DNA of 64,000 nucleotides from CAIXSC01 sp046349915 (GTDB lineage: Bacteria > Planctomycetota > Planctomycetia > Pirellulales > Pirellulaceae). Made by a program: the position numbers and the translations under genes. Positions within the stretch are counted from its first letter, which is position 1, and each line of letters starts with the position of its first letter. Shown here in pieces: positions 56,701 through 64,000 of this stretch. The stretch is taken from the NCBI GenBank assembly GCA_046349915.1, contig JAXMBL010000007.1, positions 434,001 to 498,000 on the forward strand. The letters are read 5' to 3'. Below the pieces are notes generated by a model. That model was not told the origin of the DNA and did no database searches. It saw only the letters and a program-made list of their open reading frames with translations.

Positions 56701-58176
56701 CTACTCGGCCAACGCCTTCAGCAGCCCTGCCGCTTTGTGCCAGGTCTCTTCATATTCGCGTCGCGGATCGGATTGAGCCACCACGCCTCCGCCCGCCGGC
56801 AACTGCCACCAACCACGGCCCGCGGTAATGGTTCGGATGAGGATACTCAAGTCCAGCGAGCCGTCAAATCCAAGATATCCCAGCGATCCACAATAAGGAC
56901 CACGGGCGGTAGGCTCTAGTTCCGCAATGATCTCCATGGCGCGAACCTTGGGCGCCCCGGTGATCGATCCGCCGGGAAACGCATTCGCCAATAGATCAAT
57001 GCCGGTGCAGCCCGGCTCAAGTTCTCCTTCGACAATCGACACCAGGTGCTGCACGTATTCATAGACCTCAAGTCCGCACAGTTTCGTCACTCGCAAACTC
57101 TCGGGGCGACAAACGGTCGACAGATCGTTGCGAAGTAAATCGACGATCATGATGTTCTCCGCACGATCCTTCTCGCTCGCCAAGAGCTCATCGCCCGTAA
57201 ACAGATCGGCTTGGGGATTGGGGCTACGGCGACGAGTTCCCTTGATGGGACGCGCCTCGGCTCGCCCTCCCTGGACGCTCAAAAATCGTTCGGGCGAAGC
57301 ACTCACCACTTGGAACTCCCCCGTGTCGAAATACCCGGCGAAGGGAGCTGCATTGCGTTGCCGCAACCGCCGGTAGAGCTGCACCGAGTCGGTGACGGCG
57401 GGATGTAACAAACGCTGAGATAGATTGACTTGGAAAACATCGCCCGCCCGGATGTACTCGACCGCTCGTTCCACGGCTCGCAAATAGTCTTGCTCCGAGA
57501 AGTTGCTCGTCAGGCCCGCTGCCTTCGCCGTCGGAAATTGCGGCGCCAGCTCCTCGGCCAAGATCCAACTTCGCGGCGCGACGCTGGGGCCGCGGACGCC
57601 GGACGCGACCTGGAGGGAAGAGCCCACTCGCGATGATCGCCAGACTTCCGCCTCGGATCGAGCCAGCCAGCGGCGAAATTCGCGAATTCGCGCTTGAGCC
57701 CGTTGTCGTCGCGACGACTCGTCCGCCGCGGGAAAACCGTGGGAGATGATCCAAGCTCGCCCGGTCGCGTGTTCAAACGCCAAGACAACGTCGTAAGCGC
57801 CCAGTGCCACGGCCGGAAACTGAAACTCATTGAACCGAGGTCGAGGAAGTCGTTCCAGCGACCGACCTAACTCGTAGGCGAAAACTCCCGCCCAACCGCC
57901 CTGGAAAGGCGGCAAGTGGCTTAGGGTCGCCGATCGCCAACGGTTGGCGAGTTCTCGGAGGATGGCCATCGATCGCGGTTCATCGGCGGGCAATTCGACG
58001 TAGTCAAAGGGGTCCGCGGTGACAAAAGAGAAACGCCCACGATCGCCGTCCCGCACCGCACTGTCGAGAAACAAGACATGTGGACGGTCGATCAGACGCA
58101 GCCATGCCTGTTCCGCGTCGAGTGGTTCGTCGAGCGGTTCGAAAAGGGGAGCAGGGAGTGAGTTCGAGTCGATCAT
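56701..58176 (-). CDS. pabB: Aminodeoxychorismate synthase, component I
   Basis: 491 residues from the ATG at 58176; a TTG at 58218 is the alternative. Chorismate-binding domain: FQVNLSQRLLHPAV, ARPIKGTRRRSPNPQAD with the PIKGT Lys of PabB (anthranilate synthases have PIAGT), ASEKDRAENIMIVDLLRNDL, FPGGSITGAPKVRAMEIIAE and YCGSLGYLGFDGSLDLSI. It amidates chorismate to 4-amino-4-deoxychorismate. No pabC lyase is nearby. pABA would feed beta-RFAP synthase in the same operon. Confidence 0.92.
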   Translation of the reverse strand: MIDSNSLPAPLFEPLDEPLDAEQAWLRLIDRPHVLFLDSAVRDGDRGRFSFVTADPFDYVELPADEPRSMAILRELANRWRSATLSHLPPFQGGWAGVFAYELGRSLERLPRPRFNEFQFPAVALGAYDVVLAFEHATGRAWIISHGFPAADESSRRQRAQARIREFRRWLARSEAEVWRSSRVGSSLQVASGVRGPSVAPRSWILAEELAPQFPTAKAAGLTSNFSEQDYLRAVERAVEYIRAGDVFQVNLSQRLLHPAVTDSVQLYRRLRQRNAAPFAGYFDTGEFQVVSASPERFLSVQGGRAEARPIKGTRRRSPNPQADLFTGDELLASEKDRAENIMIVDLLRNDLSTVCRPESLRVTKLCGLEVYEYVQHLVSIVEGELEPGCTGIDLLANAFPGGSITGAPKVRAMEIIAELEPTARGPYCGSLGYLGFDGSLDLSILIRTITAGRGWWQLPAGGGVVAQSDPRREYEETWHKAAGLLKALAE

Positions 58177-58239
58177 CAATGTTGGTGACGCGGCAAGTCG
58201 CGATGTTCCAGCGAACAAGGCGAGTGTTGTCAGCGGAGT

Positions 58240-59628
58240 TTATGGATCGTTCGCAGCACGACCGCGATGCGAAGTCTCGGGAACCGTCAGAAAGCCCCAG
58301 CGTAACGCTTCATCCTGTCGGTATTCCTTGGATAAGGTGAGTGCCGTTGTCGCCTTAGCCAGTTCGTAGCCAAGGTAGAAGGCATGCGAAGCGTCGACAT
58401 TGCGAGGTTGAGTGGCTAGTAGTTTTTGGAAGAGCCGGAAAGGGTCGGTGTCTTCGAGTCGAACGCCCGCGGCAATCAGATGCAATCGACCTTGTTCGGC
58501 GAAGAGCCGATAGTTTGAGTCGCGAATCTGTGACGCCAATTGATCCAAGAACTCCACTCCGAACTCGGCCACCGGCGGATCACGCAGCATGACCAATTCG
58601 GGGGCAAGGTGCTTGGGAGGCATGCGATGGCGCACCGCGAAATGGACAAGCCTGCGTGCCAGATCGCACTCGCGCACGCTCGACCTCGCCCAATTGATGA
58701 CTTGCGTTGTGAGTACGCTCCGAATGCCAAGCTCCTGGCAAAAGCCCAACAGCAGAGTATTGAGGGCCGCTGAATCCGCATCGGTCAACTCGGTGATGTT
58801 GCCAATGCCCATGAGTATTTCGGCTTCTGGGTAGCGACGCCGCACCTCGAGGTAGCGACCGAGACTGGCGGCAAAACCGCAACCGAGAGGTTCCAGAATG
58901 GGGTCCAGCCGGCAACGAACTCCCCGTGCGCTCAGCCATTCGTAGTTTTCTGCGAGCGAGTCGAGGGAAGTGGTTTGGTCTGGGATCACGACTACTTCGG
59001 CTCCCCAGTCCGACGCCGCGTCTCGATTGCTGGAGTTGACGGAGAGGACAAGCTCGGCGCCAGCTTGGGTCGCTGCGGCGATCTCGGCAGGCGACAAACT
59101 GTCGATTGAAACTCGCAAGCCTTCCGCGCGTAACGCTCGCACGCAATCTCCCACGCCTGTCCATCCGCCGCCTGGCTCGCAGCCCACATCGATTAAGTCG
59201 GCGCCGTCGTCGGCCAGTTGACGAGCGATGCGGACGATCTCGGCGAGCGGGAGTCGCGGGGCGTGGTTGATCTCGGCCACGATCTGAATGTCGTGGGCGC
59301 CGTAGTCGCGACGGCTCTCGTCGTGGCGACCGAAGTACTTGGGGAGTTGACGCAGGTCTCGCGGGCCCCGCTCGATCGGAGTCGCTGTCGTGGCCTGGAG
59401 TTCAGACAGGTCCCCCGCGCAGTATCCCGGCAAAATGACTCGAGTTGCGGCGGCGGGGATACGCCAGTGGCGTCCCACCCAGCGGGGAGTCATGAGGGCC
59501 GCGACGGTGATCGGAAGCACATCAATCGAGAAGTCAAACTGCAGTTCGAGCGCGAGTCGCTCGACCTGCGTTCGCAACGCCGGCTCGGCTAACCGCCCCG
59601 TGACAAAGTGGATGTGTTCCCGATTCAT
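58240..59628 (-). CDS. Dihydropteroate synthase-like protein (archaeal/H4MPT type)
   Basis: 462 residues. N-terminal HFVTGRLAEPALRTQVERLA and YGAHDIQIVAEINHAPRLP lead into a DHPS-like TIM barrel: DDGADLIDVGCEPGGGW, GLRVSIDSLSPAEIAAATQA, GAELVLSVNSSN and EILMGIGNITELTDADSAAL. This plan, with about 150 extra residues at each end, matches the DHPS-like proteins found with methanopterin genes rather than FolP. First gene of the leftward run DHPS-like, pabB, pabA, DUF447, mptG, pdxJ. Reaction inferred: joining the pterin to the RFAP-type precursor. Confidence 0.88.
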   Translation of the reverse strand: MNREHIHFVTGRLAEPALRTQVERLALELQFDFSIDVLPITVAALMTPRWVGRHWRIPAAATRVILPGYCAGDLSELQATTATPIERGPRDLRQLPKYFGRHDESRRDYGAHDIQIVAEINHAPRLPLAEIVRIARQLADDGADLIDVGCEPGGGWTGVGDCVRALRAEGLRVSIDSLSPAEIAAATQAGAELVLSVNSSNRDAASDWGAEVVVIPDQTTSLDSLAENYEWLSARGVRCRLDPILEPLGCGFAASLGRYLEVRRRYPEAEILMGIGNITELTDADSAALNTLLLGFCQELGIRSVLTTQVINWARSSVRECDLARRLVHFAVRHRMPPKHLAPELVMLRDPPVAEFGVEFLDQLASQIRDSNYRLFAEQGRLHLIAAGVRLEDTDPFRLFQKLLATQPRNVDASHAFYLGYELAKATTALTLSKEYRQDEALRWGFLTVPETSHRGRAANDP

Positions 59629-59652
59629 GGGGACATGGTATCATCGAGACCT

Positions 59653-60429
59653 ATGTGGGAGCACCCCGTCGCCCTGGTAACCGGTTCTTCGCGCGGCATT
59701 GGCCGGGCGATTGTCGAGGAGCTTGCGCGCCGCGGACATGCGGTGGTCGTGAATTACGTGAGGGGGGAAGCGGCTGCCCAGGAGGTGGTTGCGGCCGTCC
59801 AACAGCGGGGAGGGCAGGCGATCGCCGTCCGCGGAGACGTCGCGGTTGCCGCCGACCGCCACGGGTTGGTGCAAGCATGTCTGAACCAATGGGGACGATT
59901 GGACGTCTTGGTGAATAACGCGGGTATCACTTCTCCGGGTCGGCGGGACGTTTTGGAAGCGACGGAAGAGGCTTGGGATCAAGTCTTTTCGACCAACCTG
60001 AAGGGGCCATTTTTTCTCGCTCAAGCAGCCGCTCGACACATGGTGCGACAGATTCAATCCGGCGAAATCGCTCGCGGATTTATCGTCAACGTGTCGTCGA
60101 TCTCCGCTTTCGCCGTCTCCACGAATCGCCCTGATTACTGTATCGCTAAAGCGGCCATGCAGATGATGACTTGGCTCTATGCTACTCGCTTGGCCGAAGA
60201 GTCGATACGAGTCTACGAAGTCTGTCCTGGAGTGATTGCCAGCGACATGACGGCCCCCGTGCAAGAGAAGTACGACCGATTGATCGCCGATGGCCTGTCG
60301 CCCATTCGCCGTTGGGGACAACCCGAGGATGTCGCGCGCGCGGTCGCCTCGTTGGTGAGCGGCGAGTTTGCATTTTCGACGGGTGAACGGATTCATGTGG
60401 ACGGCGGCTACCATATCCGACGGCTTTGA
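59653..60429 (+). CDS. SDR family oxidoreductase (3-oxoacyl-ACP reductase-like)
   Basis: 258 residues from the ATG at 59653; the ORF is open 45 bases upstream, overlapping the divergent DHPS-like gene. NAD(P) motif ALVTGSSRGIGRAIVEEL; NNAG motif VLVNNAGITSPGRRDVL; catalytic Ser in VNVSSISAFAVST and YxxxK as YCIAK; C-terminal GERIHVDGGYHIRR. This is the FabG-like classical plan. Typical names are 3-ketoacyl-ACP reductase or glucose dehydrogenase; the substrate is unknown. Confidence 0.9.
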   Translation: MWEHPVALVTGSSRGIGRAIVEELARRGHAVVVNYVRGEAAAQEVVAAVQQRGGQAIAVRGDVAVAADRHGLVQACLNQWGRLDVLVNNAGITSPGRRDVLEATEEAWDQVFSTNLKGPFFLAQAAARHMVRQIQSGEIARGFIVNVSSISAFAVSTNRPDYCIAKAAMQMMTWLYATRLAEESIRVYEVCPGVIASDMTAPVQEKYDRLIADGLSPIRRWGQPEDVARAVASLVSGEFAFSTGERIHVDGGYHIRRL

Positions 60430-60545
60430 AACGCCTCAACGTGAACTCGACGCCCTTAATGCGGTTACCTTCCCGAAGCTCGGGATTCGCCCAAACGCTC
60501 AACGCTTGGCCCTAATAGGAATGAACGAAGTCGCCGCTATTTTCC

Positions 60546-61922
60546 ATGAATATCGCACTGCTAGGTTTCGATCCCGATCTTGAACGGGTGGCGGCTGCCG
60601 CCATAGCCGATAAACGCCACTCGGTGCAGGCGGCGTGCGTGCCCGAGCGGTGGCGCGATACGGTACGTCGCCTCGCGCCGCGTGCGACGGAGGTGCGGGA
60701 TTGGGAGTCGCTGCTGGCGGCCGCCGATTTGGATGCCGTGCTCGTCGGGCGCGACCGACCCGGCGATGTCGAATCACTGAAGAAACTCGCCCAAACTGGC
60801 ATCCCGCTCTTCATGATCCACCCCGTGGGCGACCCGCTCTTGGCGCTGGAACTGGAGATGATTCGGAGCGATGGCCAGGGGCCGTTAGTCGCCCATTATC
60901 CGGGTTGCCGGCATCCGGTCTGGGATCTGCTTCGTCATTGGATTCAGCAGGGAGAAACAGGACCGTTGGGGCGAGTCGAGCAGTTGGTGTTCGAACGCCA
61001 GATGAACTCGCGAGATCGAGCGGCGGTGACCTTTCAGTTGGCCCGCGACGCCGACATCATCCGGGTGCTGCTTGGGAACGTCAGCAAGATCAGTGCGATG
61101 GGCCCCTCGCCCGACGATACGTCCTGGGGCAATTTAGGAGTTCAACTCGCCGGAGACGCTCCAACGCTGGCTCGATGGTCGGTCGAACCGACCGAGGGCC
61201 CGCCGGCTGCGCGGCTGGTTGTCATCGGTTCCGCGGGCAAAGCGGTGGTGACGATGCCGGAGTCGCCGCGGGAGTGGGCGTTGCGAGTCAACGGCGACGT
61301 CGCGAGCGAACAGAAATGGCCCGACTGGAACGGGGAACTCGCCGCGCTCGCAGCCTTGGAGTCGGCTCGGGCTGGCGGCGTCTACGAACCAGAATGGCCA
61401 GGAATCTGTCGTGATCTTGAGGTGGCCGACACCGTCGAATTGAGTTTGCGACGAGGTCGGATGATTGAATTGCACCACGAGACAGTGACGGAGGAAGATA
61501 CCTTCAAGGGAGTGATGGCCGCTCTCGGGTGTCTGTTGGTCATGGTCGTGCCGCTGGTCTTGATCGCCGCCGCCATTCTCGGCGGTCTGTTGGCTCGACC
61601 CAATCTCGACAACAACCTGAACGGTTTCGCGGCAGAATCGCCGGCAGCCGCGGGCGCATTGTCAAACTCCAAGGATCAGGTCGTCACTGGGAGCGATTCT
61701 TCGCCAAGCGACGACGGGAAGGCGGCCTCCGCTCGCTTGGTGATGAATGGCTCGACTGATTCCGCGCGGACTAGTGCATCTCGGCCGCTCTGGCCATACT
61801 TCTTGGTAGCCCCTTTATTGGTGTTTCTCGCCCTGCAATTGTTGCGCTTCGTGTTCGCGACAAAAAAGAGCAAGGCCCTGGGGCGAGTTGTCGTCCACTC
61901 TGAACGTACGACGGACTTCTAG
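60546..61922 (+). CDS. Gfo/Idh/MocA-like protein with C-terminal membrane segments
   Basis: 458 residues. The N-terminus MNIALLGFDPDLERVAAAAI is a Rossmann-type start, and DLDAVLVGRDRPGDVESLKK, then GIPLFMIHPVGDPLLALELE fits the Gfo/Idh/MocA pattern. The usual EKP is replaced by HPVGDP, so activity is uncertain. Near residue 320-350 comes a membrane helix (ALGCLLVMVVPLVLIAAAIL), a Ser/Ala-rich loop and a second helix (LWPYFLVAPLLVFLALQLL). The last residues (RTTDF and the stop) lie in the first 111-bp repeat unit, so the repeat supplies the 3' end. Confidence 0.75.
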   Translation: MNIALLGFDPDLERVAAAAIADKRHSVQAACVPERWRDTVRRLAPRATEVRDWESLLAAADLDAVLVGRDRPGDVESLKKLAQTGIPLFMIHPVGDPLLALELEMIRSDGQGPLVAHYPGCRHPVWDLLRHWIQQGETGPLGRVEQLVFERQMNSRDRAAVTFQLARDADIIRVLLGNVSKISAMGPSPDDTSWGNLGVQLAGDAPTLARWSVEPTEGPPAARLVVIGSAGKAVVTMPESPREWALRVNGDVASEQKWPDWNGELAALAALESARAGGVYEPEWPGICRDLEVADTVELSLRRGRMIELHHETVTEEDTFKGVMAALGCLLVMVVPLVLIAAAILGGLLARPNLDNNLNGFAAESPAAAGALSNSKDQVVTGSDSSPSDDGKAASARLVMNGSTDSARTSASRPLWPYFLVAPLLVFLALQLLRFVFATKKSKALGRVVVHSERTTDF

Positions 61923-61988
61923 TCCGTCGCTCCGGTCCACACCGCGGCTTGGCTGGCGGCGAGGGGCGCTTGCCAGCCACGCGGCTAA

Positions 61989-62012
61989 CCGCTCACGAAG
62001 TGAGCGGGCTAC
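61989..62012 (-). repeat. REP-like hairpin in tandem unit 1
   Basis: On the minus strand GTAGCC is followed by CCGCTCAC-TTC-GTGAGCGG. Same plan as 10555-10577. Confidence 0.6.
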
Positions 62013-62099
62013 CATCGTACGACGGACTTCTAGTCCGTCGCTCCGGTCCACACCGCGGCTTGGCTGGCGGCGAGGGGCGCTTGTCGGCCACGCGGCTAA

Positions 62100-62123
62100 C
62101 CGCTCGCGAAGCGAGCGGGCTAC
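62100..62123 (-). repeat. REP-like hairpin in tandem unit 2
   Basis: On the minus strand GTAGCC is followed by CCGCTCGC-TTC-GCGAGCGG, closest to the 10561-10577 palindrome (CTCGCTTCGCGAG shared). Confidence 0.6.
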
Positions 62124-62367
62124 TTCTGTACGACGGACTTCTAGTCCGTCGCTCAACTCCCGCCACGCCTTTCGCGGAAACTTGAGTGAATTCCCAAGGA
62201 ATCTTGCCAAGGAAGACTCGCATGGGGGGGGCAAATCGCTCGGGATGCGGAAAGCCTTGGAAGAATAGGTAGACCTTGACGGGGGCGGGATAGGGCTTCA
62301 ATCGGATTGGTGATGGGACCGATCTTTCTTTTCGTATCCGTCCAAATCCTCTGCCGTTGAGTGCTTC

Positions 62368-63735
62368 ATGATCCAGGACGTGTGTCATCGGCGCAGTAAA
62401 CTGGCTCTTTGGCTGCTGGTCGCCTGTTCGGGCGTTGCGGCATTGCTCGCAACGTTGCCAGGGGCAAGCGAGGCCTCCGAGTTACGCCGTACGCCTATTG
62501 TGAAAGCAGTCGCGGAGGCTCGACCGGCCGTGGTGAATATCCATGGCCGTAAGACGGTGCGCAGTGAAGACCCCCAGCGAACAGGCGAGAACTTTCGCCA
62601 AGTTAACGGCATGGGGACGGGCATCATCGTGGATGAACGCGGTTTCATTCTGACCAACCATCATGTGGTGGATAGCGTCAGTCGCATTCAAGTTACCACG
62701 CATGATCAACGAAGCTTTGTCGCTCGCCTGATCGCTTACGATTTCAAAACCGATCTGGCGGTGATCAAGATCGATTCGGATCAGCCTTTCCAGACGATTC
62801 GCGTGGGAACTTCCAGCGACCTGATGCCTGGCGAGACAGTGATCGCGGTCGGCAACGCGTTCGGCTACGAACATACGGTGACCAGCGGCATTATCAGCGC
62901 TCTGCATCGCACGGTGCAGGTGAGCGACGAACAAACTTATCGCGACGTGATTCAAACAAACGCGGACATTAACCCCGGCAATTCCGGCGGACCGCTGCTC
63001 AATATCGACGGCGACCTCATCGGCGTGAATGTGGCCGTGCGAGTGGGGGCTCAGGGAATCGCCTTTACGATCCCGGTCGACACGGCCATGGAAGTCGCGG
63101 CTCAGTTGATGAGCACCGAGCGAGTTGAGAAACTCTCCCACGGCTTGATTGGTAAGACCATTTGGCAAGCGGGGAATGCTCGCGCTGAATTCGTCGTGTC
63201 ATCCCTTCGCGATGAGAGCATCGCGGCCGATGCGGGGTTGCAGCCAGGCGACGTTGTGATGGCGGTAGGCGACACTCGAGTGGAGCGAGCGCTCGACTTC
63301 GAGCGAGCGTTGATTGGTCGTCAAAGCGGCGAAGAACTGGCCGTCGAAGTGCGGCGAGGACAAGAGCGTGTTAAGTTGTCGATGAAGGTCGACCTCAACC
63401 GACGCGGCGGCGGCGGCCTGCAAGAGCGAGCTTGGGAACTGATTGGCGTGCGGCTGGAGCAATTGCCGCCCGATCGAGTGCAAAGTGTAAGCTCGCGTTA
63501 CAACGGTGGTTTGAAAGTGACCGATGTGCGAGCCGACGGTCCGGCCGCCCGCCAGGGAATTCGTCGCGGCGACGTGCTGGTTGGCATGCACAAATGGGAA
63601 ACCGTCACGCTCGATAACGTCAAATTTATTTTTGATAGCTCCGAGTTCGCGAAGTCGCAGCCCGTGAAGTTCTACATTCTGCGAGGCGGCGAAACGCTGT
63701 ACGGTCATCTTCGAGTTTCAACGAATACGCGGTAA
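62368..63735 (+). CDS. htrA: HtrA/Deg-type serine protease with two PDZ domains
   Basis: 455 residues with a signal peptide or anchor (LALWLLVACSGVAALLATL). Trypsin-like domain with the catalytic triad: His in ILTNHHVVDSV (about residue 99), Asp in FKTDLAVIKID (about 129) and Ser in INPGNSGGPLLNIDG (about 206). Two PDZ-like regions follow (DAGLQPGDVVMAVGDTRV and DGPAARQGIRRGDVLVGMHK). It degrades or refolds damaged proteins outside the cytoplasm. Its TAA overlaps the ATG of the thiL-like gene (TAATG). Confidence 0.95.
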   Translation: MIQDVCHRRSKLALWLLVACSGVAALLATLPGASEASELRRTPIVKAVAEARPAVVNIHGRKTVRSEDPQRTGENFRQVNGMGTGIIVDERGFILTNHHVVDSVSRIQVTTHDQRSFVARLIAYDFKTDLAVIKIDSDQPFQTIRVGTSSDLMPGETVIAVGNAFGYEHTVTSGIISALHRTVQVSDEQTYRDVIQTNADINPGNSGGPLLNIDGDLIGVNVAVRVGAQGIAFTIPVDTAMEVAAQLMSTERVEKLSHGLIGKTIWQAGNARAEFVVSSLRDESIAADAGLQPGDVVMAVGDTRVERALDFERALIGRQSGEELAVEVRRGQERVKLSMKVDLNRRGGGGLQERAWELIGVRLEQLPPDRVQSVSSRYNGGLKVTDVRADGPAARQGIRRGDVLVGMHKWETVTLDNVKFIFDSSEFAKSQPVKFYILRGGETLYGHLRVSTNTR

Positions 63736-64000
63736 TGGAAGCCGAACTGATTCGTTGGCTTCGGTCGAGAATTCCTGCTCATCCTCAGCTTTCCCTGGGG
63801 ATTGGCAGTGACGCGGCGGTCGTCAGTCTTCCTAGCCAGCGGGCCGTGGTGACTACCGACGCGCTGATGGATGGCACCGACTTCTTGCTCTCGGAAGTTG
63901 ATCCCGTGCGAGTGGGCCACAAAGCGTTGGCCGTTAATCTCAGCGACTTGGCCGCCATGGGGGCCAAGCCCGTCGCGGCACTGGTCGCACTCACTCTGCC
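63735..64000 (+). CDS. thiL: Thiamine-monophosphate kinase, N-terminal part
   Basis: Begins at the ATG at 63735, which overlaps the htrA stop (TAATG), and runs off the right edge; 88 codons are visible. LSLGIGSDAAVVSLPSQRAV, then TTDALMDGTDFLL and ALAVNLSDLAAMGAKPVAAL are the N-terminal ThiL blocks (GDDAAV, D-x-L-x-x-x-x-HF and NLSDIAAMG). In most ThiL the first reads GIGDDAA; here GIGSDAA. ThiL phosphorylates thiamine monophosphate to the diphosphate. Confidence 0.9.
   Translation, partial: MEAELIRWLRSRIPAHPQLSLGIGSDAAVVSLPSQRAVVTTDALMDGTDFLLSEVDPVRVGHKALAVNLSDLAAMGAKPVAALVALTL

Larger units (their letters stand above)
61906..62152. repeat. 111-bp tandem repeat, two and a quarter units, with hairpins
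   Basis: Units start at 61906, 62017 and 62128 (GTACGACGGACTTCTAGTCC). Each full unit has a palindrome ACGGACT-TCT-AGTCCGT and, at its right end, a REP-like hairpin read on the minus strand as GTAGCC plus CCGCTC(A/G)C-TTCG-type stem. The two units differ in the stem by paired changes (CTCACGAAGTGAG and CTCGCGAAGCGAG). The first unit overlaps the 3' end of the upstream gene. The stretch from 62153 to the htrA start holds no further feature I can name. Confidence 0.85.

Noticed and set aside
61906..62152. Possible CRISPR-like array
   Set aside because: The repeat unit is 111 bases, head to tail, without unique spacers; it is a plain tandem repeat with hairpins.

Overview
The window looks like a chromosomal fragment of a planctomycete, most likely of the Pirellulales type. 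The evidence is two DUF1559 proteins with pilin-like N-termini, a DUF1592/PSCyt1-type plus DUF1552 pair, a DUF1549/DUF1553 protein, a PEP-CTERM protein, a 16S rRNA gene not followed by 23S, and a gene cluster for the tetrahydromethanopterin (H4MPT) C1 cofactor. No phage, CRISPR array or tRNA was seen.

Layout. 1-6.8 kb: membrane-lipid and envelope genes (phosphatidylserine decarboxylase, GMC oxidoreductase, a methyltransferase, a GT4 glycosyltransferase, an LpxH-like phosphoesterase and a PmtA-like phospholipid methyltransferase). 7.0-10.5 kb: a DUF1559 gene split by an IS1380-type element with a 5-bp target duplication, then a lipoprotein gene. 10.7-19.3 kb: secreted and hypothetical proteins, and a second DUF1559/lipoprotein pair. 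19.6-27.5 kb: an EF-hand lipoprotein, a DUF1549/DUF1553 protein and a sugar ABC transporter (binding protein, ATPase, permease). 27.6-31.7 kb: a very Arg-rich disordered protein, a parallel beta-helix protein and an AroH-type chorismate mutase.

32.2-38.1 kb: a duplicated 2.3-kb segment holding two 16S rRNA genes, each with its own -35/-10, boxA-like leader and terminator, on either side of a PIN/NYN-like gene. 38.2-47.5 kb: the DUF1592/DUF1552 pair, then a leftward run of UbiD, prepilin peptidase, LOG protein, SDR and universal stress protein. 48.1-53.2 kb: PEP-CTERM protein, leucyl aminopeptidase and an NfeD/flotillin pair. 53.4-59.6 kb: leftward cluster of DHPS-like protein, PabB, PabA, DUF447, beta-RFAP synthase and PdxJ; this joins pABA synthesis to its use in H4MPT. 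59.6-64 kb: SDR, a membrane-anchored Gfo/Idh-like protein, 111-bp tandem repeats with REP-like hairpins, HtrA protease and the start of ThiL.

The most unusual signal is the sugar ABC transporter. The two halves of its binding lipoprotein are in swapped (circularly permuted) order, and its permease carries an insertion of about 120 residues with a predicted coiled coil. Second is the rRNA region: the 16S copies differ by paired, compensatory changes, copy 1 lacks conserved bases in the V2 region, and copy 2 holds a 44-G run that is probably an assembly artefact.
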